Translations under genes and position numbers: made by a program
Assembly: GCF_013385175.1 (NCBI RefSeq)
Contig: NZ_JABZEO010000015.1
Location: 1-64,000, forward strand
Direction: 5' to 3'
Source of the DNA: Allochromatium humboldtianum
GTDB taxonomy: Bacteria > Pseudomonadota > Gammaproteobacteria > Chromatiales > Chromatiaceae
Length of the DNA: 64,000 bases
The notes under the pieces: model-generated
Seen by the model: the letters and a program-made list of their open reading frames with translations, nothing else
Database searches by the model: none
What the model was told of the DNA's origin: nothing
In this document: positions 44,753 to 54,211 of the stretch, one piece after another
How the letters are laid out: each line of letters starts with the position of its first letter
How positions within the stretch are numbered: the stretch's first letter is position 1

Positions 44753-46630
44753 ATGCGCGTATCGACCCGGCCAAAGACTTCCCCACCTCAACCTCGACGC
44801 CAAAGACCGACCGCCCCGATGCGCTTCCCCTGGTCTCTCCTGAACGCCCTCAAGGTGCCGATCACACCGGCCATCTGGAACCGCTTCGTGCGTATGCTGC
44901 AACAGCTCGGCGCCTCCGAGGTCGGCGGCAAGGCCAAGTGGCTGTTCGTGCTGCTCATCCTGTTCCTGTTCGCGATCAATGGCCTGAACGTCGTCAACAG
45001 CTACGTCAACCGCGACTTCATGACCGCGATCGAGAACCAGGACATGGGCGGATTCGTCCATTACGCCCTGCTGTTCATCTTCGTCATGGGCGTCTCGACC
45101 GTGGTCGCCGTCGTCTACCGCTACACCGAAGAACGCCTGGGGCTGCTGTGGCGCAAGTGGCTCACCGAGCGCGCCATCGACCGCTATCTCGACGAGCGGA
45201 CCTATTTCCGGCTGCATGCCACCGGCGAGCTGCCCAATCCCGATCAGCGCATCTCCGAGGACATCCGCGCCCTCACCGCAACCACCCTCTCCTTCACCCT
45301 GATGTTCCTCAATGCGAGCTTCACGGTGGTCGCCTTTTCCGGCGTGCTCTGGACCATCAGTCCAATGCTGTTCGTGGTCGCGGTCGCCTATTCCATCCTC
45401 GGTTCGCTGCTGACCATCTATCTCGGCAAGCCACTGGTCAAGCTCAACTACGACCAGCTCGACCGCGAGGCCAACTTTCGCGCGCGTCTGGTCCATGTAC
45501 GCGAGAACGCCGAATCCGTGGCCCTGCTGCGGCGCGAGGAGCGGCTCAAAGCGCGGCTGCGCGATCGCCTGAACCAGTTGACGGCCAACTTCCAGCGCAT
45601 CATCGAGGTCAACCGTAATCTCGGCTTCTTCACCACCGGCTACAACTATCTGATCCAGATCATCCCGGCGCTGCTGGTTGCGCCGCTGTTCATCCAGGGC
45701 GAGGCCCAATTCGGCGTCATCACTCAGTCGGCGGTCGCCTTCGGGCATCTGCTCGGCGCCTTCTCGCTGATCGTCACTCAGTTCCAGTCGATCTCGAACT
45801 ACACGGCCGTGGTCGCGCGGCTCAATGCACTGCGCGATGCCATGGGCCAGGAACGCCGCGAGCCGGCGCCGCAGGTGGAGTTCTGCGCCGACTGCGGCAG
45901 CGTGGCCTTCGAGCATCTGACGTTGCTTTCACCGCGTGACGGGCGGGTGCTGATCCGGGATCTGAGCCTGTCGCTTCCGGCGGGCGTGAACCTGCTGGTG
46001 CGCTCGACCGGCGAGGCGGCCGAGAAGGCGCTGTTTCGCGCCACGGCGGCCTTGTGGGCGCATGGCGAGGGCCGCATCCTGCATCCGGGACATGATGTGA
46101 TCTTCTTCCTGCCCGAGCGCCCCTATATGCCGCCCGGCACTCTGCGCGAGGTGCTGCTGCGTCCCTGTCAGGAGCGCTGGCTGCCGGACTGGAAGATCCT
46201 GGCCAGCCTCGAATCACTGCATCTGACCCCGACCCTGCACAAGGTCGGCGGTCTGGACATCGAGCGCAACTGGAGCGATCTGCTGTCGCTCGGTGAGCAG
46301 CAGCGTCTGAGTTTCGCCCGCATGCTGCTCGCCGAGCCGCGTTTCGTCTTCCTCGATCATCCCAGCCGCAGTCTGAGCGAATGTCCGGTCGGCGAGCTGC
46401 TCAATCTGTTGCGTCAGCGGGGCATCACCTATCTCACGCTGGGGGATGCGGAGGACGACCCGCATTTCTATGACCGGCTGCTCGAAATCGCGGCCGACGG
46501 CGCCTGGTGTCTGCGTCCGCCGACATCCGATGACGATCACGACCGCCTCTCGCCTCCAGCCACCCCAGGTCGCCGACGCACCGACTGGGAGAAGGGTTCA
46601 GGCTCGGACTCGGGCCGCGCGGAGGACTGA
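44753..46630 (+). CDS. SbmA/BacA (YddA)-like ABC protein with a degenerate ATPase domain
   Basis: The 625-residue protein has the membrane domain of the YddA/SbmA-BacA group (about six helices in residues 60-370; LNVVNSYVNRDFMTAIE and WRKWLTERAIDRYLDERTYFR are typical) and a C-terminal ABC domain (about 385-600). The ABC signature LSLGEQQRLSFARMLL is present. The Walker A region near residue 413 reads LLVRSTGEAAEKALFRA, without the GxxGxGK(S/T) pattern, and Walker B ends FLDHPSRSLSE, with histidine in place of the catalytic glutamate. ATP hydrolysis is therefore doubtful. The start may be ATG 44819 instead. The beta-glucosidase gene follows after two bases. Confidence 0.85.
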   Translation: MRVSTRPKTSPPQPRRQRPTAPMRFPWSLLNALKVPITPAIWNRFVRMLQQLGASEVGGKAKWLFVLLILFLFAINGLNVVNSYVNRDFMTAIENQDMGGFVHYALLFIFVMGVSTVVAVVYRYTEERLGLLWRKWLTERAIDRYLDERTYFRLHATGELPNPDQRISEDIRALTATTLSFTLMFLNASFTVVAFSGVLWTISPMLFVVAVAYSILGSLLTIYLGKPLVKLNYDQLDREANFRARLVHVRENAESVALLRREERLKARLRDRLNQLTANFQRIIEVNRNLGFFTTGYNYLIQIIPALLVAPLFIQGEAQFGVITQSAVAFGHLLGAFSLIVTQFQSISNYTAVVARLNALRDAMGQERREPAPQVEFCADCGSVAFEHLTLLSPRDGRVLIRDLSLSLPAGVNLLVRSTGEAAEKALFRATAALWAHGEGRILHPGHDVIFFLPERPYMPPGTLREVLLRPCQERWLPDWKILASLESLHLTPTLHKVGGLDIERNWSDLLSLGEQQRLSFARMLLAEPRFVFLDHPSRSLSECPVGELLNLLRQRGITYLTLGDAEDDPHFYDRLLEIAADGAWCLRPPTSDDDHDRLSPPATPGRRRTDWEKGSGSDSGRAED

Positions 46631-46632
46631 GC

Positions 46633-48057
46633 ATGACCGCGCCCTTTCCGAACGACTTTCTCTGGGGTGCGGCGACCTCCGCCTATCAGATTGAGGGCTT
46701 CCCGCTCGCCGATGGCGCCGGACCCAGTATCTGGCATCGTTTCGCGCACACGCCGGGACGGGTGGCCGGAAACGATACCGGCGATCTGGCCTGCGATCAC
46801 TATCATCGCTGGCGGGACGACGTGGCGCTCATGGCTGAGCTGGGGCTGAACGCCTACCGCTTCAGCCTGGCCTGGGGACGGGTGCTGCCCGAGGGACGGG
46901 GCGCGATCAATCGTCGGGGACTGGATTTCTACGAACGCTTGGTCGATGCCCTGCTGGAGCACGGCATCCGGCCGATGGCCACGCTCTATCACTGGGATCT
47001 GCCGGTGGCGCTGCACGAGCGCGGCGGCTGGCTCAATCCGGACAGTCCGCGCTGGTTCGCCGACTATGCCGAGACCGTGTTCCGGGCACTGGGCGACCGC
47101 GTGCCCTTCTGGATCACGATCAACGAACCCTGGGTGGTCACGGCGCCCGGCTATCTGGACGGTCAACTCGCGCCCGGCCATCGCGATCTGTTCGAGCCGC
47201 CGCGCGTGGCGCATCATCTGCTGCTGGCTCATGCCGAAGCCGTCGCCGCCTATCGGACGCTGGGCCGGCACCGGATCGGTCCGGCGGTCAATCTCGAACC
47301 CCAGCATCCGGCCTCGTCATCCCCGGCGGATCTGGAGGCGAGCCGGCGGCGCGACGCCTTCATCAACCGCTGGTTCCTGGATGCGCTCATGTTCGGACGC
47401 TATCCCGAGGAACTGGCCGACATCTTCGGGCCGGCCTGGCCGGAGTTCTCGGCCGAGTCCCTGGCGAAGATCCGCTGTCCGGGCGATTTCATCGGGGTCA
47501 ACTACTATTCGCGCGGTCTGGTCCGGGCCGCGCCCGAGGCGCCGCCGCTCAACGCGATCCGCATCACGCCGACGGATGCTGAGCTGACGGCCATGGATTG
47601 GGAGGTCTATCCCGAAGGGCTGACGGAAACCCTGCTGTGGCTGCGCGACCGCTACGCCAATCCGCCGCTCTACATCACCGAGAACGGCGCCGCCTTCGAC
47701 GACCCGCCGCCGCGCGACGGGCTGGTCGAAGACCCCAGACGCGTCGCCTATCTGCGCACCCACATCCAAGCTGCCGCGACAGCGCTGGAACAGGGCGTCG
47801 ACCTGCGCGGCTACTGCGTCTGGTCGCTGCTCGACAACTTCGAGTGGGCCGAGGGCTATTCCAAGCGCTTCGGTCTCTATCAGGTCGATCCCGGCGACCG
47901 GACGCGCCGGCCCAAGGCCAGCGCGCGCTTCTATCGCGAGGTCATCCGTTCGCAGGGGGCGGCGGCGCTTCCAGCGTCGGCGCCGCCCACAGCCGGGTGT
48001 GCAGCAGATGCAGCCCATCGCGATGCGACAGCAGCGCCCGCTTCTCGCGCAGACTGA
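46633..48057 (+). CDS. GH1 beta-glucosidase
   Basis: The enzyme hydrolyses beta-glucosides by a retaining mechanism. It begins FPNDFLWGAATSAYQIEG, has the acid/base glutamate in ITINEPWVV (about residue 165), the nucleophile in LYITENGAAF (about residue 349) and the C-terminal WSLLDNFEWAEGYSKRFGLY. There is no signal peptide, so it is cytoplasmic. GH1 proteins normally end soon after the RFYREVI segment; here about 38 more alanine/proline-rich residues follow, encoded antisense to the end of opgH, giving a 116-base convergent overlap. It is co-transcribed with the ABC protein gene (two-base gap). Confidence 0.95.
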   Translation: MTAPFPNDFLWGAATSAYQIEGFPLADGAGPSIWHRFAHTPGRVAGNDTGDLACDHYHRWRDDVALMAELGLNAYRFSLAWGRVLPEGRGAINRRGLDFYERLVDALLEHGIRPMATLYHWDLPVALHERGGWLNPDSPRWFADYAETVFRALGDRVPFWITINEPWVVTAPGYLDGQLAPGHRDLFEPPRVAHHLLLAHAEAVAAYRTLGRHRIGPAVNLEPQHPASSSPADLEASRRRDAFINRWFLDALMFGRYPEELADIFGPAWPEFSAESLAKIRCPGDFIGVNYYSRGLVRAAPEAPPLNAIRITPTDAELTAMDWEVYPEGLTETLLWLRDRYANPPLYITENGAAFDDPPPRDGLVEDPRRVAYLRTHIQAAATALEQGVDLRGYCVWSLLDNFEWAEGYSKRFGLYQVDPGDRTRRPKASARFYREVIRSQGAAALPASAPPTAGCAADAAHRDATAAPASRAD

Positions 48058-50017
48058 GCGAGTCCTCGCCCTCGTCCTGGAGCTGTAGCGCCAGACCTTC
48101 CAGAATGTGCCGCCGCCGTCGCGTCTGCGGCTCATCGTGCAGCAGGGCATCGTGCAAGGCATAGACGCCGGGATTCATCATCGCCCGCGTCCAGAACGCC
48201 CGTTCTCCCACCGGCGCCTCGATCGGGGGCGACGGCTCGGTCAGCCGCTCTTCCAGTCGACGCAGCACCGGCGGCTCTTCGGTCTCAGCCGGCGTCAGAA
48301 ACAGTCCGGCCTCTTTCAAACGCAGACCCAGCGAAGTGCGGCTGGTGAGGATGGAGACCGGAACCGAGAGCACCAGTCCCGCGAGCACCGGCGTGAACCA
48401 CCAGAAGAAATCCGGCACATGCACATAGGCGACATAGCCGACCGCGAACGCGATCAGCGTATGGACGCCATGCGCGCCCAGCGCCTCCAGCACGCCGGTC
48501 TGATGGTCCCCGCGCTGCTGGGCCGGCCAGCCGACGCTGGTACGCAGCAGGATCGCCGCCACGAACTTGCTCTGGAACAGCATCAGCACCGGCGCGAGCA
48601 GCACCGACAGCAGACTCTCGATCAGCACGCTCAGACTCGCCTTGAGCAGACCGCCGAAGCGCCGCGCCTCGTCGCGATCGAGCGCCAGCAGGACCAGCGC
48701 CAGGATCTTGGGCAGGAACAGCAGAACGAGCGTCACCCACAGCACCGTGGTCATCTCGACCACATAGGACTCGGGCCAGATCGGCATGACGTTGTAGCCG
48801 AAGAAATATTCCGGCTGTTGCAGACTCTTGAAATAGGCCTCGACCCCGGTCGCGATCAGAAACAGCAGCCACAGCGGCGAGGCGGCATAGGACATGACGC
48901 CCATGGCGAAATGCAGCCGGCTCAGCGGCTTGAAGCCCTGCGCCAGGATCAGGCGCGCATGTTGCAGATTGCCCTGACACCAGCGCCGGTCGCGTTTGGC
49001 ATAGTCGATCAGGGTCGGCGGGATCTCCTCGTAACTGCCGCCGAGATCGGGCGCCAGCCGCACCTTCCAGCCCGCGCGCGCCAGCAACGCCGCCTCGACG
49101 AAGTCGTGACTGAGGATGTCGCCGCCGAAGGGCTCGCGTCCCGGCAGCTTGGGCAGACCGCAGTGATCGGCGAAGGGCCGCACCCGGATGATGGCGTTGT
49201 GGCCCCAGAAATTGGCCGTGTCGCGCTGCCAGAAGGCCAGCCCGGCGACGAACAGCCGTCCATAGAGACTGCCGGCGAATTGGAGCATCCGCGCGAAGAA
49301 GGACGAGCGGTTGACCGGCACCGGCGGCACCTGGATCAGGGCGAGTCGTCGATCGGCCTCCATGCGGCGCACCATCTCGACCAGGGTCTCGCCGCTCATG
49401 ATGCTGTCGGCGTCGAGCACGATCATGTAGCGATAACGTCCGCCCCAGTCGCGGCAGAAGTCGGCCAGATTGCCGCTCTTGCGCGCGGTGTTCTCGACCC
49501 GATTACGGTAGAAGAGCGGCACCCGATCGCCGAGTTCCTCCGTCCAGCGCCGCCAGTGCTGTTCTTCCTGGAGCCAGATGTCCGGCTCGCGCGTGTCGCT
49601 CAGGACGAAGAACTCGAACCCGTCCGAGTGTCCGGTCGCGACCAGCGAGTCGAACATGGCGCGCAGCCCGGCGAAGACACGCTCCGGGTCTTCGTTGTAC
49701 ACCGGCATCACCAGGGCGGTCTTGAAAGCGCCGGTCTCGGCGGACGCGGTTGGCTCGGACGCCGACTCCGCGCCCTCGCCTCCGCGATCCTGGAACGCCA
49801 GCACCAGAAAACCGATGGCCGCCGTCCAGAACGAGGCGCTGATCCACAGCATCAGGATGGTATAGAGGATCAGCAGCACCAGCTCGAGCGTCGAGAGCCC
49901 GCCGTCCTGGATCGCCGACGACAGCAGCGACAGGCAGAAGACGGTCGTGAGCAGAACCAGCGTGAAATAGAGCGGACGCGGCAGATGCCGCGTCGCGATG
50001 GTCGAGAGACGTTTCAT
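47942..50017 (-). CDS. opgH: Glucans biosynthesis glucosyltransferase OpgH (MdoH)
   Basis: OpgH is the inner-membrane GT2 glucosyltransferase that makes the linear backbone of osmoregulated periplasmic glucans from UDP-glucose. The 691-residue protein has N-terminal membrane helices, the catalytic domain with VMPVYNEDPERVFAGL, MIVLDADSIMSGETLVEM, HDFVEAALLARAGW and RDRRWCQGNLQH (the Q-x-x-R-W-like motif), and several C-terminal helices. ATG 50017 overlaps the stop of the upstream gene by four bases. It is shorter than E. coli OpgH (847), lacking the long N-terminal tail. Confidence 0.95.
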   Translation of the reverse strand: MKRLSTIATRHLPRPLYFTLVLLTTVFCLSLLSSAIQDGGLSTLELVLLILYTILMLWISASFWTAAIGFLVLAFQDRGGEGAESASEPTASAETGAFKTALVMPVYNEDPERVFAGLRAMFDSLVATGHSDGFEFFVLSDTREPDIWLQEEQHWRRWTEELGDRVPLFYRNRVENTARKSGNLADFCRDWGGRYRYMIVLDADSIMSGETLVEMVRRMEADRRLALIQVPPVPVNRSSFFARMLQFAGSLYGRLFVAGLAFWQRDTANFWGHNAIIRVRPFADHCGLPKLPGREPFGGDILSHDFVEAALLARAGWKVRLAPDLGGSYEEIPPTLIDYAKRDRRWCQGNLQHARLILAQGFKPLSRLHFAMGVMSYAASPLWLLFLIATGVEAYFKSLQQPEYFFGYNVMPIWPESYVVEMTTVLWVTLVLLFLPKILALVLLALDRDEARRFGGLLKASLSVLIESLLSVLLAPVLMLFQSKFVAAILLRTSVGWPAQQRGDHQTGVLEALGAHGVHTLIAFAVGYVAYVHVPDFFWWFTPVLAGLVLSVPVSILTSRTSLGLRLKEAGLFLTPAETEEPPVLRRLEERLTEPSPPIEAPVGERAFWTRAMMNPGVYALHDALLHDEPQTRRRRHILEGLALQLQDEGEDSLSLREKRALLSHRDGLHLLHTRLWAAPTLEAPPPPANG

Positions 50018-50571
50018 GCCTGCACCTCTGCGGAGGCATGGTGCCGACCGCGAATCCCCAGCCAACGCAAGACCCTGGCCGCCAGACGTCGCACCAGACG
50101 ATGACAGCAGAGCCGAATGGGATTGGGTTCCATGGTCAGGGGCGCATGCTCAGGAACCGCCTGGAAGCGCACAGCCCGGATGGATTCAGTCAGGGAATCC
50201 TCGCTCAGACCGGCCCAGCGCCGTGTCCAGCCCGGCACATGACCGCCGAGCACGGCAGCACGGGCCGCCGAGATCTGGTCGGGATCCGACTCCAGACCCA
50301 GTTCGGCGACCAGCCAGCGATCGAGCAGACGATGCGTCTCCTCGATCGCGACCTCCAGCGGCTCGCCCAGCTGACCGAGCGTGGCCCGAAACTCGACCCG
50401 CTCGATCACGCGGCGCACGAGCACCTCGGTCTCCTGCGAATCCTGCACGCCCAGAGCGTTCAGATAGAGCCGTACCCGCTGCTCGACCGGGGCGCGATCT
50501 TCGGTTGTGGACCAGGCCGCCGGAGCCGGCTCGTCGAGGACATCGAGTCGGTCACTCACTCCTGAACCCAT
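50014..50571 (-). CDS. Conserved-position protein between opgG and opgH, unknown function
   Basis: I do not recognise the family. The 185-residue product is predicted mostly helical and soluble, with no signal peptide, a basic C-terminus (LVRRLAARVLRWLGIRGRHH) and an acidic, proline-containing N-terminus. It overlaps opgG by 16 bases and opgH by four bases on the same strand. Such tight coupling means its product is probably made with OpgG and OpgH and may assist glucan synthesis, for example through the membrane-facing basic tail. GGAG before ATG 50571 supports the start. Confidence 0.8.
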   Translation of the reverse strand: MGSGVSDRLDVLDEPAPAAWSTTEDRAPVEQRVRLYLNALGVQDSQETEVLVRRVIERVEFRATLGQLGEPLEVAIEETHRLLDRWLVAELGLESDPDQISAARAAVLGGHVPGWTRRWAGLSEDSLTESIRAVRFQAVPEHAPLTMEPNPIRLCCHRLVRRLAARVLRWLGIRGRHHASAEVQA

Positions 50572-52145
50572 CTGTAGCTCCAGGTCTCGCTGAGCACGTC
50601 ATTGCCCTGTCGCAGGAAGGCGCGCAGATCCGCCGGTTCGCGGCCGTCCGGCTTCAGCTCGAAGAACAGGCGCCAGCCCTGGGTGTGCGGGTTCCACTGC
50701 ACGATCGGCTTGGACAGCTCACCCGAGGTGCTGGTGACAACGGCCTCGATCTCGGTCTCGGTCTCGCCCTCCAGTCCGCTCTCGGGCGGCCGCTGAGCAA
50801 GCGACTCACCGGCGAAGTCGATCACGAACTTACGTTGGCTCGAATCCGGGATGTCGGTTCCGGCCGCGCCGACGCGGGTCGAGATCGCCCGTCCGCCCAG
50901 CAAGCCCGCTTCGGGATCCTGAGCGAAGCGCAGACGGTATTCGAGCTTCAGTTCCTCGCCCGGCTCCGGCTTACGCTCGGGCATCCAGTAGGCGACGATG
51001 TTGTCGTAACGCTCGGCGTCACTCGGGATCTCGACCAGCTCGACCATGCCCCGGCCCCAGTCGCCGATCGGCTCGACAAGCGCGCTCGGGCGGTTCTGAT
51101 AGTGCGCCTCCAGGTCTTCGTAATTGCGGAAATCGCGATCGCGCTGGAAGAGTCCGAAGGATCTGGGATTCTCGGCGACGAAACCGCTCACGCGCAGACC
51201 ACGCGGATTGGTCAGCGGACGCCAGATGCGCTCGCCGGTGCCGTTCACGACCAACAGACCGTCGGAGTCGTGGACCTCGGGGCGGAAGTCGTCGAGGAAG
51301 CGGTCGGTGTTCTCGCCATGGAAGAACATGCTGGTCAGGGGCGCGATCCCGAGCTTCTCGACCGACCGGCGCACGAACAGCCGAGCCTTGACGTCCATCA
51401 CCGTCTCGATGCCCGGACGGATCACGAAGCTGTAGGCTCCGGTGACGCTCTCGCTGTCGAGCAGTGCGAACACTGTGATGTCGACCGCGTCGGACGTGGG
51501 CTTGAACACCCAGAACTCACGGAAGATCGGGAACTCTTCCTGGGTCGGCAGCCCGGTGTCGATCGCCAGTCCGCGCGTCGTGATGCCGTAGTTCAGCCCC
51601 TTGGAGACGCCACGGAAATAACTCGCCCCGAGAAAGACCACGACCTCATCGAACACGTCGTCCCTGTTGATCGGATAGAGCAGACGCAATCCGGCGAAAC
51701 CGAGATCCGCCGGCATCTCATCGGGAACCTGGTTCCTACCATAGTCGAAGAGATCGTGCCGGAAAGGCACGACCTGCGAGACGCCATCCGCGACGACATT
51801 GACCGTCACCCGGTCCTTGAACAGGAAGCCGCGCGGAAAGAACTGCATCTGGAACGGCAGTCCCTCGGCCTTCCAAAGACTCTCGTCGCGGTCGAAACGG
51901 ATATCGCGATATTGGTCGTAATCCAGATCGGCGAGATAGTCCGGGAGCGCCGGACGGTCGGGCTGATAGTCGGCGGCGGCCAGTTCCTGAGCACGCCGGA
52001 CCACGGCCGCGAAGGTGAAGGCGCCCGGAGCGCCCTCGCTCGGTGCGGGCTCGACCAGACCGGGGCTGTCGTCCGCCCACAGTGGCGTGCCAGAAACCAA
52101 CGTCGATCCAAGAACCAGGATTCCGAACAGTCGAGCGAGCGTCAT
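50556..52145 (-). CDS. opgG: Glucans biosynthesis protein OpgG (MdoG)
   Basis: OpgG is a periplasmic protein needed to release or branch osmoregulated glucans made by OpgH. The 529-residue protein has a signal peptide (MTLARLFGILVLGSTLVSG, cut near WADD), then FAAVVRRAQELAAADYQP, YRDIRFDRDESLWK, FRGVSKGLNYGITTRGLAIDTG and EEFPIFREFWVFKP, all diagnostic for the family. Length fits E. coli OpgG (511). It is the first gene of opgG-X-opgH. Confidence 0.95.
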   Translation of the reverse strand: MTLARLFGILVLGSTLVSGTPLWADDSPGLVEPAPSEGAPGAFTFAAVVRRAQELAAADYQPDRPALPDYLADLDYDQYRDIRFDRDESLWKAEGLPFQMQFFPRGFLFKDRVTVNVVADGVSQVVPFRHDLFDYGRNQVPDEMPADLGFAGLRLLYPINRDDVFDEVVVFLGASYFRGVSKGLNYGITTRGLAIDTGLPTQEEFPIFREFWVFKPTSDAVDITVFALLDSESVTGAYSFVIRPGIETVMDVKARLFVRRSVEKLGIAPLTSMFFHGENTDRFLDDFRPEVHDSDGLLVVNGTGERIWRPLTNPRGLRVSGFVAENPRSFGLFQRDRDFRNYEDLEAHYQNRPSALVEPIGDWGRGMVELVEIPSDAERYDNIVAYWMPERKPEPGEELKLEYRLRFAQDPEAGLLGGRAISTRVGAAGTDIPDSSQRKFVIDFAGESLAQRPPESGLEGETETEIEAVVTSTSGELSKPIVQWNPHTQGWRLFFELKPDGREPADLRAFLRQGNDVLSETWSYRWVQE

Positions 52146-52229
52146 GTTGTTCTCGATGGGGTGTGATTGAACGCCAAAAGTGCCTGTGATGCCGGTGAAT
52201 CCGTCGCACTCGGTCCGGGAGCGCAAGCG

Positions 52230-52262
52230 CCGGCGGCTCGTGCCTGAGCAACGAGCCGCCGG
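52230..52262. other. Strong hairpin between the OmpA-domain gene and opgG
   Basis: CCGGCGGCTCGT (52230-52241) and ACGAGCCGCCGG (52251-52262) form a perfect 12-bp stem with a nine-base loop. It lies after the stop of the OmpA-domain gene and before opgG on the same strand. There is no T-run, so it is a barrier or transcript 3' structure rather than a textbook terminator. Confidence 0.5.
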
Positions 52263-52321
52263 TAACGGAGAGACGGGAGGCGGAGCCGCGCGGATTCTAG
52301 CTCGAATCCGCGTCGTCGGCA

Positions 52322-54211
52322 TCAGTCACGATCGAGAATATAGACCTCGACGCGACGGTTCTTGCCGCGCCCCTCGGCGGTCGCATTGTCGGCGATCGGG
52401 CGCTCCGGCCCAAGTCCCTCGGCGCTCAGACGCCCCTCGTCCACGCCACGCTCGACGAGCGCCTGACGCACGGCCTCGGCGCGCTGGAGCGACAAGCTCT
52501 GATTGAGCGCCGCGCTGCCGAGGCTGTCGGTATGGCCCTCGATGCGCGCGGTCAGCTCGGGATGGGCCTTCAGCAGCGCCGCGATACGATCCAGACTCGC
52601 CAGTTCGCCCGCCGGCAGGGTCGCCTGGCCGGTGGGGAAGCTCAACTCGGACTCGGCCAGACTCAGGAGCAGTCCGCGCTCGGTGAAGGCGCCGTTGAGC
52701 TGGGCGAAGCTGGTGTGCAGTGCTCGCAGACGGGCCAGCTCGGCGGCGGCTTGGCTCTGATCGGCTGAGGGCGTCTCGGACTGAAGCGACTGACGCGCCG
52801 TCTCCAGTTCGGTTTCGAGCGCTTGGATCCGGGCGCGCGCTTCATTCAGGGTCTCATCGGCCCCGTCCTGGGCGCGCGCCTGTTCCAGCTCAGCCGTGAG
52901 CGACTCGATGCGCGCGCGTGCTTCGGTCAGCGCCTCGGATTCGGACTGATCGGCCGTGCGCACCTGCTCCAGTTCGGCTTCGAGCGAGGCAATGCGTGCC
53001 TGCGCCTCGGTCAGCGCCTCATTCTCGTCCTGAGCCGCCGCCTCGGCGGCCTGCTGCAATTCGGCCAGACGAGCACGTGCCTGCTCCAGCGCCTCGTTCA
53101 GGCTCGCTCGCGAATCCTCGACTTCAGCGCGCGCCGCCTCCAGATCGGCTTCCAACTCCCGGATACGTGCCTCGGCGGCGGCGAGCTTCTCGGCTTCCTG
53201 AGCCTCGTCGCCGGCTTCGGCGCGTGCTTGTTCCAGCGCCGTTTGCAGCTCGGTCAGCGCCGCCTCATGCGCGGCCAGGGCATTCGCCTGCTGCTGCTCC
53301 AGTGCGGCGCGCGCCTCGCGCTCGGCATCGAGTTCGGCTTCGAGCGCCGCGACCCTGGCCAGTGCTTCACGCGCCTGTTCGGACTGAGCGGCCTCGCGGT
53401 GGCTCAATTCGAGATCCATGCGCACCTTCTGCAGCTCGGTCTGCGACTCGGCCAGACGCGCCCGCGTCGCCTCGTGTTCCTTGTAGAGCGTCTCGAACTC
53501 CGCCCTGGCCTTGGCCAGATCGTCGGCGAGCGCCTGCGCCTCAGCGGTGCGACCCTCCGGCGTACCCAGCAGACCCAGCTCCTGGACGGTCCTGAGCAGT
53601 TCGGCATCCGCCGGCGTCGTGCGCGCCAGGGACACGCGCTCATTGAGATGGCGCTCCAGCTCGGCGATACGCTGCTGATGACTGGTCGCAGACTCGGCGA
53701 TGGCGTCGTTGACACGCCCCAGGTCAGCCTTCAGGGCCTGCACCTTCTCGCGCTCGGCTTCCAGTCGGGCCTGGACCTCATCGCGCGCCGCCGCCAGACG
53801 CTGCTGCTCGGCCACGGCCTGAGCGGTCTTTTGACGCTCATCGGCCAGCACGGCGGCATGGGCGGCCTTGATGCCCTCCATGTCCTGTCCCAGACCGACC
53901 TTGATCTCTTCGAGCATGTGGATCTGGTCGTTCAGATCACGCTTTTCGGTCTGGAACCGCTCCTTGAGCGCTTCGATCTCGGCGCGGCTGGCGTTCCAGC
54001 CCTCCTCGGCGGCCAGACGGCGCGCTTCGGTCTCCTTGACCCGGTCGCTCAATTGCACGACCAGGGAGTCCTTCTCGGCGATCTGCGCCTTGAGTCGATC
54101 GTCGTACCAGTCGTAGAGGATGTAGACGCCGACCAGTGCGAACATCAAGGCAAAGGCGATCAGCTTCCAGAAGGACTGACTACCGGACTGAGGGGGACTG
54201 GGTTCGGACAT
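52322..54211 (-). CDS. OmpA-family peptidoglycan-binding protein with a long coiled coil
   Basis: The 629-residue protein has one N-terminal membrane helix (about 14-34), then a coiled coil of some 450 residues and a C-terminal OmpA domain with LSFPTGQATLPAG, IEGHTDSLGSAALNQSLSLQRAEAV and NRRVEVYILDRD. It is anchored in the inner membrane and can bind peptidoglycan across the periplasm. The last part of the coiled coil contains three imperfect repeats of about 30 residues (EALTEAQARIASLEAELEQ and relatives). It resembles flagellar-independent OmpA/MotB-like envelope spacers. Function is unknown. Confidence 0.85.
   Translation of the reverse strand: MSEPSPPQSGSQSFWKLIAFALMFALVGVYILYDWYDDRLKAQIAEKDSLVVQLSDRVKETEARRLAAEEGWNASRAEIEALKERFQTEKRDLNDQIHMLEEIKVGLGQDMEGIKAAHAAVLADERQKTAQAVAEQQRLAAARDEVQARLEAEREKVQALKADLGRVNDAIAESATSHQQRIAELERHLNERVSLARTTPADAELLRTVQELGLLGTPEGRTAEAQALADDLAKARAEFETLYKEHEATRARLAESQTELQKVRMDLELSHREAAQSEQAREALARVAALEAELDAEREARAALEQQQANALAAHEAALTELQTALEQARAEAGDEAQEAEKLAAAEARIRELEADLEAARAEVEDSRASLNEALEQARARLAELQQAAEAAAQDENEALTEAQARIASLEAELEQVRTADQSESEALTEARARIESLTAELEQARAQDGADETLNEARARIQALETELETARQSLQSETPSADQSQAAAELARLRALHTSFAQLNGAFTERGLLLSLAESELSFPTGQATLPAGELASLDRIAALLKAHPELTARIEGHTDSLGSAALNQSLSLQRAEAVRQALVERGVDEGRLSAEGLGPERPIADNATAEGRGKNRRVEVYILDRD

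Noticed and set aside
42412-52166. Several plus-strand ORFs of 660 to 745 codons opposite the sugar hydrolase, opgH and opgG genes
   Set aside because: All are antisense shadows with low-complexity composition; the minus-strand genes have clear family motifs.
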